From OLB7 sp966250335 (lineage in GTDB: Bacteria; Bacteroidota; Ignavibacteria; OLB7): a DNA stretch of 64,000 nucleotides. The stretch lies in the NCBI GenBank assembly GCA_966250335.1, contig CBINGZ010000002.1, positions 1 through 64,000 of the forward strand, written 5' to 3'. The position numbers were made by a program, and so were the translations under genes. The notes under the pieces are model-generated. The model saw only the letters and a list, made by a program, of their open reading frames with translations, did not search any database and had not been told where the DNA came from. Below, in pieces: positions 10,423-20,700 of the stretch (the stretch's first letter is position 1; the number at the start of each line of letters is the position of its first letter).

Positions 10423-11793
10423 CTATCGAACGACATGAATGGGACAGACGGAGACCTGTCCACCCTTCTGCGCATAGCAGTAGTAGATACCGGGCTGCAG
10501 ATCATCGACCTTCAACGGCAGCCGGTGGACGCCTGCCTCAACGGCTTTATCCACCAGTACCGAGACCGTCCTGCCAATCGCATCGACCAGCGACATACGG
10601 ATGACAGATGGTGACGACACCTGATAGTTAACGATAAGTTCAGACGACGCGGGATTCGGTGTACATGATATCGCCATGCCATGATCGACGTTGCCGGCAA
10701 CAGGGGCATCGGAGATAGCAGGTAGATTCCAGATATATGCCGTATCACCGTATCTTCTTAAAAATGCCAGTTGCTCGCCATCCGGACTAAAAGTAAGATA
10801 CCAGGCTAATGAAAGCGGCTGGTGCGCCACAAGCGGACCTGTTGATGTTCTCATCCATATGTCCATCTGAGGCACCACATCTTCTAGAATCAGGCCAGGC
10901 TCTCCGCTACTTACTGCTATCATATTCTTTGAGCTAATCTCTACTACACCCGCATAGACACCAGGATAATCATAGATGTTCAGGATCTCCTCCGTCCATG
11001 CATTGATGATGCGAAGTGGAATAAACTCTCTCATAAAGCCTTCCAGGTTTTTATACATACATACCAGCAGCTCTTCACTATTATTCGCCCACTTGACATC
11101 CAGAGCAGTTGAATCGGCGAACACAATCTCCTTCAAGGAATCACCTGTAGCAAGGTCCATGATGCGAATAGAAGAATTCAATCGAGAAGTTTGAACATTT
11201 CCGAACATCCTTATTGCAGCAATATATTTTTCATCCGGGCTTATTGAGAATTCATATGCAAAATCAGGGATTGGGATGATTCTTTTCAACTCTCCCGATT
11301 CAGCACCCCATATATAGAACAGGTTATCGTCACCGATGGAGATGATATCATCACCACCGTTAAGATAGTGCGCTTTTCTAACTATTGTAGGATGTCCACC
11401 TATTCGACGAATCTCTGCGCCCGTCTCCGCGTCATATATCTGAATGAAATAATCAAATTCCCCTGGCACACTGCGTTCGACATAATGCCCTGTTACAACA
11501 ATCCTTGTATCGTCCGGGCTAAATTCCGCATAGGTATATCCTCCACTCACAGCTGAATCGAATTCAATTATCAGATCTCCGGTCTTGGCATTCCAGATCT
11601 TTAGAGGGGCTTGGCTAACCGTTACAATCTTACTACCATCCTTACTAAAGGAGGCGCAACGAAATTCTTCCACATTAAGGCCGGGCAAGGGAATGATTGT
11701 ACCATTATCCTGAGATCGGACTATGGACGCACTTCCAGCAAGGATCATCCATATACAAACAACCAGATTCCGGTACTGTGTAAACTTCTTCAT
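10423..11793 (-). CDS. Secreted beta-propeller (WD40-like) protein with T9SS tail, copy A
   Basis: The protein of about 456 aa is a paralogue of the gene at 8858-10216 and has the same plan. A signal peptide (MKKFTQYRN then a hydrophobic core ending VRSQ) precedes blade motifs (FSKDGSKIV, FSPDDTRIVVTG, SPDEKYIAAIR, FSPDGEQLAF) and a T9SS type A sorting domain (CTPNPASSELIVNY, GIYYCYAQ). I chose the ATG at 11793; a GTG at 11826 would add 11 residues and lies only 3 bases from the preceding stop. Because the intact LolA-like gene sits just upstream, this copy is probably in the ancestral position. The propeller likely binds a surface or extracellular partner; none is indicated by the sequence. 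Confidence 0.8.
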   Translation of the reverse strand: MKKFTQYRNLVVCIWMILAGSASIVRSQDNGTIIPLPGLNVEEFRCASFSKDGSKIVTVSQAPLKIWNAKTGDLIIEFDSAVSGGYTYAEFSPDDTRIVVTGHYVERSVPGEFDYFIQIYDAETGAEIRRIGGHPTIVRKAHYLNGGDDIISIGDDNLFYIWGAESGELKRIIPIPDFAYEFSISPDEKYIAAIRMFGNVQTSRLNSSIRIMDLATGDSLKEIVFADSTALDVKWANNSEELLVCMYKNLEGFMREFIPLRIINAWTEEILNIYDYPGVYAGVVEISSKNMIAVSSGEPGLILEDVVPQMDIWMRTSTGPLVAHQPLSLAWYLTFSPDGEQLAFLRRYGDTAYIWNLPAISDAPVAGNVDHGMAISCTPNPASSELIVNYQVSSPSVIRMSLVDAIGRTVSVLVDKAVEAGVHRLPLKVDDLQPGIYYCYAQKGGQVSVCPIHVVR

Positions 11794-11829
11794 TGTCTTC
11801 AGCCGTTTGACGTTATTGATTCCCACCCT

Positions 11830-12576
11830 TCACTTCCTCACCCGCACATCCTGGACTCCAAATCCCGCATATGCTCCCCTCGGCTTCCCCGAGTCGTCCA
11901 GGAATCGTTCCAGAATCTCTCCATCGAACTCGCTCGTCGCGTACGCGTGCTCTACCGTGCGGAACGTCATATCCACTCGGAGCAACGGACGATCCGGTCC
12001 GTAATCTGCTTCCACCCGTGTTACCCGCTCCTCCCGCTCGTTCAGCGTGACGGTCACGGTGCCGAGACCGAACAGTCCGACCATCTGTTCGGGAGGCCGC
12101 AGCACCACGCGAGTCAGCACGGCTCCTTCATCCCCCTTCGCTTCGGTGCAGCTCTCCACACGGCAGTGCGAAAGGATCGTATCCTGCAATCCCTCCTGAA
12201 TCCTTGCACGCTGCTCCGCCAGCTTCTTCGGGTCCGAATCTGCAATGTAGATCAGACGCCGTCCCGGAAGCAGAGTCACGGCAATACGATCGTCCTGATA
12301 GACCTCCATCACCGGAGTCTTCATCCGCATCCGGCGTTCGCTTATCAGCAGATCGACCTCCGATTCGGACGTTACAGGCTTCCCCCCCATCATCGACGTT
12401 GTTGTCGTGCTGTAGATCATGTGGGAGATATTCTCCGGATCGCCGGACGCCATCTGCTTCCGATAGATCGCACGCAGCCTTGTCAGACAATCGTCACCAT
12501 CCTGACCCACGATTGCCCTGGGCACAAGGCATAGAACCAGGAGGACACACCCGAGACGATAGATCAGTCGGTTCAT
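11830..12576 (-). CDS. Secreted LolA/DUF4292-like protein
   Basis: This 248-aa protein begins with a signal peptide (residues 1-24, ending IVGQ). The body alternates beta strands: a segment on a membrane-lipid or polymer reporter pattern (LLISERRMRMKTP, DRIAVTLLPGRRLIYIAD), then VTVTLNEREERVTRVEADYG. This resembles LolA-type outer-membrane lipoprotein-sorting proteins in outline, but no signature residue proves it. Its ATG overlaps the stop of the upstream 994-aa gene (ATGA at 12573-12576), so the two are translationally coupled. The downstream propeller gene follows almost without gap. Its 3' end is duplicated at 10253-10399. The family call is tentative; secretion and operon membership are well supported. 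Confidence 0.6.
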   Translation of the reverse strand: MNRLIYRLGCVLLVLCLVPRAIVGQDGDDCLTRLRAIYRKQMASGDPENISHMIYSTTTTSMMGGKPVTSESEVDLLISERRMRMKTPVMEVYQDDRIAVTLLPGRRLIYIADSDPKKLAEQRARIQEGLQDTILSHCRVESCTEAKGDEGAVLTRVVLRPPEQMVGLFGLGTVTVTLNEREERVTRVEADYGPDRPLLRVDMTFRTVEHAYATSEFDGEILERFLDDSGKPRGAYAGFGVQDVRVRK

Positions 12577-15557
12577 GGCTGCTCCTCCGAATCGTCCTTA
12601 TGTGCCGCATCGATCAATGCGCGATATTCCTCGTCGGTGATCCCGAGCTTCCCGGTGATCAGCTTCCGGCGAATAGTTCGCAGCTCGTCGGCTTCCTTCG
12701 CGGCGGCTGCCCGTACTTCCTCGGTTCCTTCGGCTGTCGCGTCCGATGCAGCCTTCTCTATCCGGCGATCGAGATCACGGATCTCCTCGAGAACCTTGAT
12801 CGCCTCGGCGCGGGGCAGATCGGGGAAGTCGAGTGAATCGATATTGGGAAGAATCGGCAGCGACGGAAGTGCGATCCCGGAGAAATCGGGAGCCTGGAGC
12901 GAATCGATATCGGGGAGAGATGGATTCTCCCGGCCGAAGAGTTTCGTCGACGCTCCTTCCGGTCCGATCTCGATGTCGAAGATATCGAATGTCGCCCCGG
13001 TGCCCTGACGGGTTGTCTTCCCCCCGTCACCCACACTCGTTGAGGGCGCCCACATCGACGACGGCGTCCCTCCTCCACCTTCGAGCAGCGCGAAGCTCGC
13101 CGCCGTTCCATCCCTGAATTCGCTCTTGGGGAGATGATACTGGGTCTCGGTCACCGTCTTCATCCCCCGCTCGGTCTCCCGCTGCACGTGCGTCAGCTTC
13201 CCCTCACCGTTGTAGCGATAGAAGACGCCGAAATGCCGGTCGTCGAACTGAGCGACGGTCCTGAGCGTGGCGGGATCGTACGCATAGCAGACCGCCTCGG
13301 CATCAAGCGGCTGGACCTTGACGTCGTCGACCCAGACCGTGTCGCCGTAACTGCTTCCGATCGTGTTCTGCAAACGGATGTCGACGCTCGTGCCGGAGGT
13401 ATATGTCGCACCGAAGTCCTTGATCTCCGCCTCGTACAACGCCCACTCGCCGGTCTTCGCCACGCGACGGAATGAAGAGTCGGTCGTGATACTCACATCG
13501 ATCGGAACGGCATTCTCCGGCGCCCCTCCTCCATAGGTACGCTTGACCCAGGCGCTCACGAGAATGCCCTCGACGGTGTTCTGGGCGTCGCTCTTCACCG
13601 TAAATATCGGGTCGCTGTTGCTTCCGTTGAGGGGAAGCCGGAGCGAGCCGCGGCCGGAGTGGGCATAGGTGCTGTCGTTCCGTCTGCCGTCCTCGAAGCT
13701 CTCGAAATCGATGGAGCCGTATCGGGCATTCTTCGCCACCAGCGCCGGCACCGTGTTGGCGTGCGCGAACCGGGCCGAGCTGTAGATCCCCATGATGTTC
13801 CGCTCCTCCAGCGGCTCGCCGAACGGAGAGGCTATCGTGGTCGTGCCCAGCTGGAGCCATTTCGTGGACTGGTTGGCGGATGTATCGCGCCAGTCGAACA
13901 TACGAAATGCATCGTAGATGGTCCCTGAGTCGTTCAGGTAGACGCCCGCATCCTTGTAGATCCTTCTTGTTCCACCAAGCCCGCTCATGATCGAGGTACG
14001 ATACGCGAAGGTGGCTTCCGGCCGCCATCTACCTTTGGCTCCGGTTTCATAGGCATTATTCGTCGCGTTCTCGTACGGCCAGGTCGAGAGCTCCTTGGGG
14101 GTCAGGAACGATCCGTTCTCCCCGCTCCAGTCATCGTTCAATTTCACCGCAGACGAGGCGAGCACGCCGTCGATCGTCCTGTACCCTGAGATCTTCTCGC
14201 AGAATTCAAGACATGGAATCTTGTAGACGGTGCCTGTGGAGCAGGTCGGGGTTCCGGTCTGCGGAACGCGATAGATCAATTCACCGGTCATGTCGTCGAC
14301 ACAGAACATGCCGTTGATCGGAAGTGATACATCGCAGTACTCGGGCGGGGTATCCGGACTGCGAAGCCGCATAATCCGGAACGTATCCATCCGCGTGCAA
14401 CTGGAAGGCGGGCCGAACAGCTGGAACACGAGATATCCCAGCGAATCTATATCGAACTTCCCCCACATGCCGGAAACATGATTGGTCCAGTGGAAGTAGT
14501 TCCAGAGGGAATCGTTCGTCTCATTCGGCGTGCCGAGCAGAATATCATGCGAGCAGAAGTTGTTCTCCGTCTCCACAAGCCCGGTCGAGTAGTTCATCCA
14601 CTTCAGGGAAAGCCGAACACCCGCGCCCCCAGGATCGGGCTCGGGACCCGAGCCGAAATCGTAGGCATCGGAACAGTCGGTGTCGTATTCCTCTGTATTG
14701 GCCTCGATGCTGATCTCCGTCAGCACACGCCGTGCCGCTCCGTCGGGATAACCGTTGGCATCGATATCGGCCCCATGATAATTCTGAAACTCGATCTTCG
14801 CGTGGGCGATCTTCGCTATCCCCGTATCCTTCGGCCCCGGTGTACCGGGCAGATATGACCCGATATAGACAATAGGGTTGCGTATTGGAAATCTGAACAG
14901 ATCATTGGAAAGCACCCCGAGCTGAGGTGAACCGGCATTGTCGACGATGTTATAGGGTTTCGCCGCACCGTCGTCGGCCTGCCCGAACCATTCGACCTGA
15001 TGATACAATATTGAATCATTGGCTGAGGTATATGCCGTAAGAGTCAACGGATCTATGCTTCCCATATAGTACTGCTGCGGATTCCCCACGTCGTCACAGT
15101 CCTCTCCAATCCGCCCATAGGCCGGGATACCGATTGCATTCTCGTAGATCTTGACTCCCCACGTATACCAGAGCCAGCCATTCAGATCGCACACCACCGG
15201 ATGCGATTCCGACGCGATCGTCATCGTTGAGGCTGCCTTCTTCTGTACGCTCAACGTGAAGTATGTACCGTGACCGATGAGCTGAACCTCATCATCGGCG
15301 GCATTCGTGTTGTTGACGGTATCACAACCCGAATAGATATTGGATATCCTGATCGGCCCGAACGAGTTGATAGGCACAGTCACAGGTAACGCGCCCAGCG
15401 AGCCCATGGCCGAGTTCAACGCGATCGCCAGATTCCTGCGGCCGGAGATGCTCTGGCCGTTACCGACGGAGCAGAGGGCCGGCAAGAGAAGCACGATGCA
15501 GGCTGCAAGCCGGAGACGCCTCATTATACAGATCAACATCCGTTTACGACACAACAT
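12573..15557 (-). CDS. Giant secreted protein, C-terminal half of an RHS-type surface protein
   Basis: I start this protein of about 994 aa at the ATG at 15557, which has AAGAG nine bases upstream and leads into a signal peptide (MRRLRLAACIVLLLPALC, ending GNGQ). The open frame itself runs back to 15635 but that part lacks a ribosome site. The central region (RWRPEATFAYRT, FRMFDWRD, then SPFGEPLEERNIMGIYSSARF and NARYGSIDFESFED) recalls segments that lie in the middle of giant Bacteroidota RHS-family proteins. It is followed by a jelly-roll, carbohydrate-binding-like module (VSAWVKRTYGG to DTVWVDDVKV), a YD-repeat-like piece (YRYNGEGKLTHVQRE) and a Pro/Asp-rich, then charged coiled tail. No enzyme motif is visible. 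It is coupled to the LolA-like gene by ATGA overlap. Confidence 0.7.
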   Translation of the reverse strand: MLCRKRMLICIMRRLRLAACIVLLLPALCSVGNGQSISGRRNLAIALNSAMGSLGALPVTVPINSFGPIRISNIYSGCDTVNNTNAADDEVQLIGHGTYFTLSVQKKAASTMTIASESHPVVCDLNGWLWYTWGVKIYENAIGIPAYGRIGEDCDDVGNPQQYYMGSIDPLTLTAYTSANDSILYHQVEWFGQADDGAAKPYNIVDNAGSPQLGVLSNDLFRFPIRNPIVYIGSYLPGTPGPKDTGIAKIAHAKIEFQNYHGADIDANGYPDGAARRVLTEISIEANTEEYDTDCSDAYDFGSGPEPDPGGAGVRLSLKWMNYSTGLVETENNFCSHDILLGTPNETNDSLWNYFHWTNHVSGMWGKFDIDSLGYLVFQLFGPPSSCTRMDTFRIMRLRSPDTPPEYCDVSLPINGMFCVDDMTGELIYRVPQTGTPTCSTGTVYKIPCLEFCEKISGYRTIDGVLASSAVKLNDDWSGENGSFLTPKELSTWPYENATNNAYETGAKGRWRPEATFAYRTSIMSGLGGTRRIYKDAGVYLNDSGTIYDAFRMFDWRDTSANQSTKWLQLGTTTIASPFGEPLEERNIMGIYSSARFAHANTVPALVAKNARYGSIDFESFEDGRRNDSTYAHSGRGSLRLPLNGSNSDPIFTVKSDAQNTVEGILVSAWVKRTYGGGAPENAVPIDVSITTDSSFRRVAKTGEWALYEAEIKDFGATYTSGTSVDIRLQNTIGSSYGDTVWVDDVKVQPLDAEAVCYAYDPATLRTVAQFDDRHFGVFYRYNGEGKLTHVQRETERGMKTVTETQYHLPKSEFRDGTAASFALLEGGGGTPSSMWAPSTSVGDGGKTTRQGTGATFDIFDIEIGPEGASTKLFGRENPSLPDIDSLQAPDFSGIALPSLPILPNIDSLDFPDLPRAEAIKVLEEIRDLDRRIEKAASDATAEGTEEVRAAAAKEADELRTIRRKLITGKLGITDEEYRALIDAAHKDDSEEQP

Positions 15558-15621
15558 AATATTGAACTCTTTTGGATAATAGACTACAATGTTCCCCGAA
15601 ATACTCTGCCGCCCTGTATTG

Positions 15622-18600
15622 TCATGGGATCTCATGCTCTTCGACGGTCGGCCAGCGCCCGTAGGTCGTAATGGATCCTACGGCGGCATTAAGTCTGTTG
15701 CCGCGCGCCGATCGGATGATCGTGATCGTCACGTCGGACTGACGAGCCTCCGTGTCGGAGTATCCGATGTAGGTCGGCAGCAGCTCCACCTGATTACCCG
15801 CGATACGGCCGATGTGATACGTCCCGATATCATTCCCACCCGAAGTAAGACGTACCAGGTCTCCCGATGTCAGGTTCGCCATCGCTTTGGCGAAATCTCC
15901 TACTCCGCTCGAACTGAAGTTGAGATAATGCTTCCAGTCGAAATATCTCTTATCAATATTCAATCCACCGGTACTTGGGATTACGGTACGTTCAAGAGCC
16001 GAACGCTGTCCCATCGCCGGATACTCGTGCGACGCCGGGAACGTATAGGTATAGTAGGAACCTTCATGATCGGCCAGCGGGGAACCCCGCCTCGAGCTGT
16101 ATCCGTCATACGTACGCACGAGGCTCGGGTGTCCGTTGTCGGGGTTGAACGCCACGTAATCGTTCGTCGACGTCACGCCATCCTTGGTAGCCGTCACCGA
16201 TTTTACGATCGCCGGATACCGAACGACCTTCGTGGTAACGTGGGTATACATACTCTCGTCACGATAGTTCGCGCTGGGGAAGGCTCCGAACTGGGGTATC
16301 GGCATGAACGGCAGCAGCCCGAGACCGAAATCCATCTCTATCTTGGCATCGGCCGTATGGTCGGTTACCGCACGCGACTCCATGACGACCTCCATCTCCT
16401 TGCCGGGATAGGCCCGCGACGTATCGCCCAGACTGTTCATCATCAGAATCGACTCACCCGGTTCGAAATAGCTGTACTGCTGATCCTGCAGTACGGCGTT
16501 TCCATCCGGATCGGAATAATCGCCGACGTATGCGGCGCTCCGTATCGGCCGGCCGTGCATGCTGTTGAGCACATAGCGGTATCCCTGCAGCCTGTACAGA
16601 TTGTTCGCCACAACGCTTCCGAACCCGAAATAGAGATGCATCGGCGGCGGCCCCCAGTCATCGATATCGGTATGGTCGATTGCCGGTCCGTTGATCGCGT
16701 TCGTATTGTAGAATTTGTCGAACGGATAATCCCTGACCGTATAATATTCGTTCACACCGAATCCGGTCCCGGTCTTTCCCACATGAATATTCTTCGTCAT
16801 CACCCTCGAATAACCTACCGAAGCGGAGGGAAGAAGCGATTCACCTATCGGCCCTTCCGCCTGTTCGCGATCGGCGCCGGAGATGATCTTGCTGATCTCC
16901 CCCTGTTCGTCACGATGCTCCAGGTAGGTGACCAGAGCGTTCTCTTCCCTCCCCAGACCGGGCTCGTTGGTGGCAACGCCGCTGCACAAGCCGTCGGGCG
17001 TCTGGTAGAGATATTCCGTTCCATAGAGCGCGGCAGCGCCGGTTTCGATCCCCGGATCATACATCAGCAGCCTCTTCACCCGGACACCCCCTCCCTTCTT
17101 CGCCCGAAACATCGGAATACGCACATAGGAATGAGGGAGGTTGATCCTTGAGCAGCAGTCGTCCTCATCGTACCATGAATCACCGAACTGCGCGAGCAGT
17201 TCATCGATCACCTCTTCCGGATCAGGCTCTGCCCCTCCGCTGATCCCGACCATCCCGGGATCGCAGATACCGTTGTTTTCGACGATTCCCTGGCGTGATG
17301 TCCTCACGAAATTGCGGCAGACATCCTGCGGGTGCGAGTAGGCGCCGTCGTCAGGATCCTCGAACCTGATATAGAGACCGTGTCCGTTCGTCCGATCCAG
17401 GAATACTTCGCCGACCTTGACATGCCCGCTGGTATATTCGGAGGCACAGTTGTCGAGAACGGGATCAACCCAGTTCTTCAAAGAGTAAAGGAATCTGAAG
17501 AACATCCGATGCGGACCTCGGGTCGGATTCCCGACGAAAAAGCTGTCGAGCCGTTTCTCCAGCAGTTCGACCTCGGGCAGATAGTGATATGAACCGCCTG
17601 AAAACCATGAACTGTCATTGATCCCCAGGCTGTCCAGCGAGAGATAATAAGTATTGTCGTCGTTCTTATAGGGTGATCCGGCGCCCTCCACGGCATTCCG
17701 GAGCGGGACCATGCACATGGCATCACGGTCCTGCACATATCTGTAGGTATTCTGCTCGTACTGGACATCGATCTCACCTCCCGATGGGAGTCTGATCCAT
17801 TTCAACTGCCATGCCGCGGGATCGAAGAGTGCATCGTCCCGCTGGTTCACCCAGAAATTCAGATTGTTGAACGCATTCCCTCCGTCACGTCCATAGTTGC
17901 CCCAGCCGTCGGCATTGAAGGGTGAATAGGAAGGATTCTCCAGCGACGGGCTTCCGGAATAGTTATCGGCGTGCGAGACAACCTGTTTGTACAGCGTGTC
18001 GCGCAGATGGATCGGAAGCGAAGAATAATCGGCCGACTTGCGATACTCATATCCGAATTCATACGGACTGATTCTGGATTCACGCGCGCCTCCATGCTCG
18101 AAATAGACACGCCGCAACGTGAGCTTCCCGGCGCGGAGTCCCCCGCCTACCAGTTCGGAGTTGGGAATATCAGGACAGAGCGAGTAATCGTACTCGAAGC
18201 GCACCGTCGTTATCAGCGTCCCGGGATTTCCCGAAGCGTCCTTGGCATAGAGCTCGATGCGCTTCAGAAAGCGCATCTTGTTGTTTCCGGCATCGGCAGC
18301 GGAGACGGTCGAGTCGCTCATCGCGATCAGTTCGTTCGACACCGCTTCGTATGCGTCCCTGCGCGGTTCCGAGAGAGGATCGTTCAGCACGAACTTCGCG
18401 ATATGCGTCTTCGTCTCGATCGCCTTCAGATAGTAGATCTCCTTTTCTCCGTATGAGACGCTTCCGAGATCGTCTCTGGAGTCGGATAACGAGTTCTTCC
18501 TGTAGAGCAATCCGCGGTACGGCATGCGCCACTTGTACCACTGGTCGGACGCGCCATGCTCCTTGCTGTTCGTTCCCGCCGTGCGTTCATAACTGAACTT

Positions 18601-20616
18601 GGTGTAGCCGCCGAGATCGTCGAGGCTGGGCCCGTCGTTCGTCCGGTCGATGTAGTCCGGTGTGGTGATCTCGGTAAGGAGGTAGGCCGTTGCATATGCG
18701 CGGTCCCGTTCCTCGCCCACCGCGGTTACTCCTTCATCCCCCGGCGAGATCCCATTGGGCGGAAACGCCAGGTACTTATGCTGAAGATTATCGGTCGTCA
18801 GGCCGCCGAGTCCGAACTGGTAGTCGCGTTCCTTCCGGGCATATACCGGCAGACCGTACACATATCTGTCCCCATCCTCATTCACCGTGGCGAATTCGGC
18901 AATGCTGCTGTGATCTGGCGGCCCGGCCGTATCATGAACCACGAAGAAATCACGGATATCCTTCCGTTTGTTGTGAGCCTTGTAGAAGGCATTGCCCAGG
19001 CTTGTTCCCATGCAGCCTGCATCGGGCTGATGCAGTACCTCGGCATAGGTGTTATATCCCACGAAACCGGCCTGCCTGCTCTGGGTATTATTGGACGTCG
19101 CCTGAATCTTCGACGGCACCTTATACTCGGCGGCCGTTACCTGCATGAATGAGAGGAGATCGGATGACGATTCGGCGCGAACCGCGGCATCATCGGTGTC
19201 GAACTCGATGCTTCCGCCCGGATCGTTGTTGAACCGGAACGCATAGGGAACGGCCATATCGCCCGTGTCCGCGAATCTGTATTCCTCCGAACCCTCGTCC
19301 CCATCCCACTTATCGACCGTCAACGTCTGTTCGCCGAGGCCGATATCGGCGCCAGCTCCTATCGTACCGATGAAATGCCCATCGCCGCTGATCTGCCGAA
19401 TCTCCATTTTGGAAACGGTCTTCGGTGGATGAAAATGTCCGGCCTTGTTGTTGTACAGCCGGAATCCTCCCCCGATTCCTTCTCCATTCACAGAAAAGAT
19501 ATCGGCATTGCTGAACGGCATTGCCAGGTATCTGTCACGCTTGTTGTACGGTCCCTCACGTTCGTCGTAGTAATCCATCACACCATCATCCCCCCTTTCA
19601 CCTGAATACATGTAGCCGTATGCTTCACGATCGGTAGTATGCACATTCTGCTGATAGGTATAGGAACCGCTCACTCCTACTTCCCCGCCGATAAAGAAGG
19701 CTGCAGGATCTGCCTCTCCTCCTATATCATAGTTGCTTGCAACCCCATGATACGCCGGGAATGACGTCGCCATATTGACTTCTCCGAACCTGAACAGACC
19801 GAAAAGCGACGTCGTACTTATCTGAAAGTTTGGACCGTTCATGATTCTACCAAGCAACTTATCCCAATCCATTACTGGTGTTTTCTTCGGTCCGTAGATA
19901 TAATACTTATCTCCGTTTTCGATACTATTTAGTATCCTTGCCGGACTAACGGCACCCGAGAAGCTTCCAACCCCGTCGGTGGTGGAAAATCCCAGATTTG
20001 CCCATCCGTTGGCATCGATACCAGCACCGAATGTGTAGCTATAGCCTTTATAGTTGTTGTATCGAGCAATGACATTTGAATTAATACTAAAAGAATAGTT
20101 TGTAATCGATCGTGCTTTGTTGGTATCAGTAGGAGGCGGGGGATCGGGTAGGGTATCCCATTCCTTACTATACGTTTCCAGTTTTATCTTCTTCCCCACC
20201 GTCACAGTCCAGTTTTCCGGAACCTTGCTCCAGTATCTCACCGGCGCCTTGTTGTAGTCGTCGGGAAACCCGCGCTTCATACGCGAGATCGCTCCGGGAT
20301 TCAATGTCCACCCGAAGCCGGCCCATGATGCATCCTCCTCCGCAGAGAGGCCGCTGTGGTAGGAAAGTGAAAGGGCATATCCCGACCCGTTCGGTCCGGG
20401 AATGGAGAGCACCGGCAGGTTGTACGTGAACTGGCCCGTAAACTGATTGACCATATCCGACGTCCCCACAGGTTCGAACGTCGAGAACTCAGGCTGCGCC
20501 GGCCCGTTCGTCAACGCCGATGCGGTCAGCGGCATCACGATTTCCAGCAGAAGCGAGCAGAGAACGATAGCGGCTACGGCTCGTACAACCGATGCCCTCA
20601 GAAGAGTGGTGTACAT
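15622..20616 (-). CDS. Giant secreted protein, N-terminal half of an RHS-type surface protein
   Basis: This 1664-aa protein has a signal peptide (residues 1-34, ending TASA). Residues 71-110 carry the hallmark opening of Bacteroidota RHS-type giants: SIPGPNGSGYALSLSYHSG followed by WAGFGWTLNPGAISR. The rest is beta-rich with many Tyr/Asp/Gly repeats (for example DGWGNYG, LPSGGEIDVQYEQNTYRY near residues 950-960) and no catalytic motif I can name. It ends with a DLVRLTSGGNDIGTYHIG beta segment. The next gene begins 64 bases further on and continues the usual domain order, so the pair may be one ancestral protein split in two. The upstream FG-GAP gene lies 84 bases away. I infer cell-surface display; there is no T9SS sorting domain at its end. 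Confidence 0.75.
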   Translation of the reverse strand: MYTTLLRASVVRAVAAIVLCSLLLEIVMPLTASALTNGPAQPEFSTFEPVGTSDMVNQFTGQFTYNLPVLSIPGPNGSGYALSLSYHSGLSAEEDASWAGFGWTLNPGAISRMKRGFPDDYNKAPVRYWSKVPENWTVTVGKKIKLETYSKEWDTLPDPPPPTDTNKARSITNYSFSINSNVIARYNNYKGYSYTFGAGIDANGWANLGFSTTDGVGSFSGAVSPARILNSIENGDKYYIYGPKKTPVMDWDKLLGRIMNGPNFQISTTSLFGLFRFGEVNMATSFPAYHGVASNYDIGGEADPAAFFIGGEVGVSGSYTYQQNVHTTDREAYGYMYSGERGDDGVMDYYDEREGPYNKRDRYLAMPFSNADIFSVNGEGIGGGFRLYNNKAGHFHPPKTVSKMEIRQISGDGHFIGTIGAGADIGLGEQTLTVDKWDGDEGSEEYRFADTGDMAVPYAFRFNNDPGGSIEFDTDDAAVRAESSSDLLSFMQVTAAEYKVPSKIQATSNNTQSRQAGFVGYNTYAEVLHQPDAGCMGTSLGNAFYKAHNKRKDIRDFFVVHDTAGPPDHSSIAEFATVNEDGDRYVYGLPVYARKERDYQFGLGGLTTDNLQHKYLAFPPNGISPGDEGVTAVGEERDRAYATAYLLTEITTPDYIDRTNDGPSLDDLGGYTKFSYERTAGTNSKEHGASDQWYKWRMPYRGLLYRKNSLSDSRDDLGSVSYGEKEIYYLKAIETKTHIAKFVLNDPLSEPRRDAYEAVSNELIAMSDSTVSAADAGNNKMRFLKRIELYAKDASGNPGTLITTVRFEYDYSLCPDIPNSELVGGGLRAGKLTLRRVYFEHGGARESRISPYEFGYEYRKSADYSSLPIHLRDTLYKQVVSHADNYSGSPSLENPSYSPFNADGWGNYGRDGGNAFNNLNFWVNQRDDALFDPAAWQLKWIRLPSGGEIDVQYEQNTYRYVQDRDAMCMVPLRNAVEGAGSPYKNDDNTYYLSLDSLGINDSSWFSGGSYHYLPEVELLEKRLDSFFVGNPTRGPHRMFFRFLYSLKNWVDPVLDNCASEYTSGHVKVGEVFLDRTNGHGLYIRFEDPDDGAYSHPQDVCRNFVRTSRQGIVENNGICDPGMVGISGGAEPDPEEVIDELLAQFGDSWYDEDDCCSRINLPHSYVRIPMFRAKKGGGVRVKRLLMYDPGIETGAAALYGTEYLYQTPDGLCSGVATNEPGLGREENALVTYLEHRDEQGEISKIISGADREQAEGPIGESLLPSASVGYSRVMTKNIHVGKTGTGFGVNEYYTVRDYPFDKFYNTNAINGPAIDHTDIDDWGPPPMHLYFGFGSVVANNLYRLQGYRYVLNSMHGRPIRSAAYVGDYSDPDGNAVLQDQQYSYFEPGESILMMNSLGDTSRAYPGKEMEVVMESRAVTDHTADAKIEMDFGLGLLPFMPIPQFGAFPSANYRDESMYTHVTTKVVRYPAIVKSVTATKDGVTSTNDYVAFNPDNGHPSLVRTYDGYSSRRGSPLADHEGSYYTYTFPASHEYPAMGQRSALERTVIPSTGGLNIDKRYFDWKHYLNFSSSGVGDFAKAMANLTSGDLVRLTSGGNDIGTYHIGRIAGNQVELLPTYIGYSDTEARQSDVTITIIRSARGNRLNAAVGSITTYGRWPTVEEHEIP

Positions 20617-20700
20617 AAATCTTGCTTCAATTGAGATAAGAAATATCGGTCGGTATATTCGATGAAACGAGTCGAGAAATAGATGAACTGTCAGGATGAA

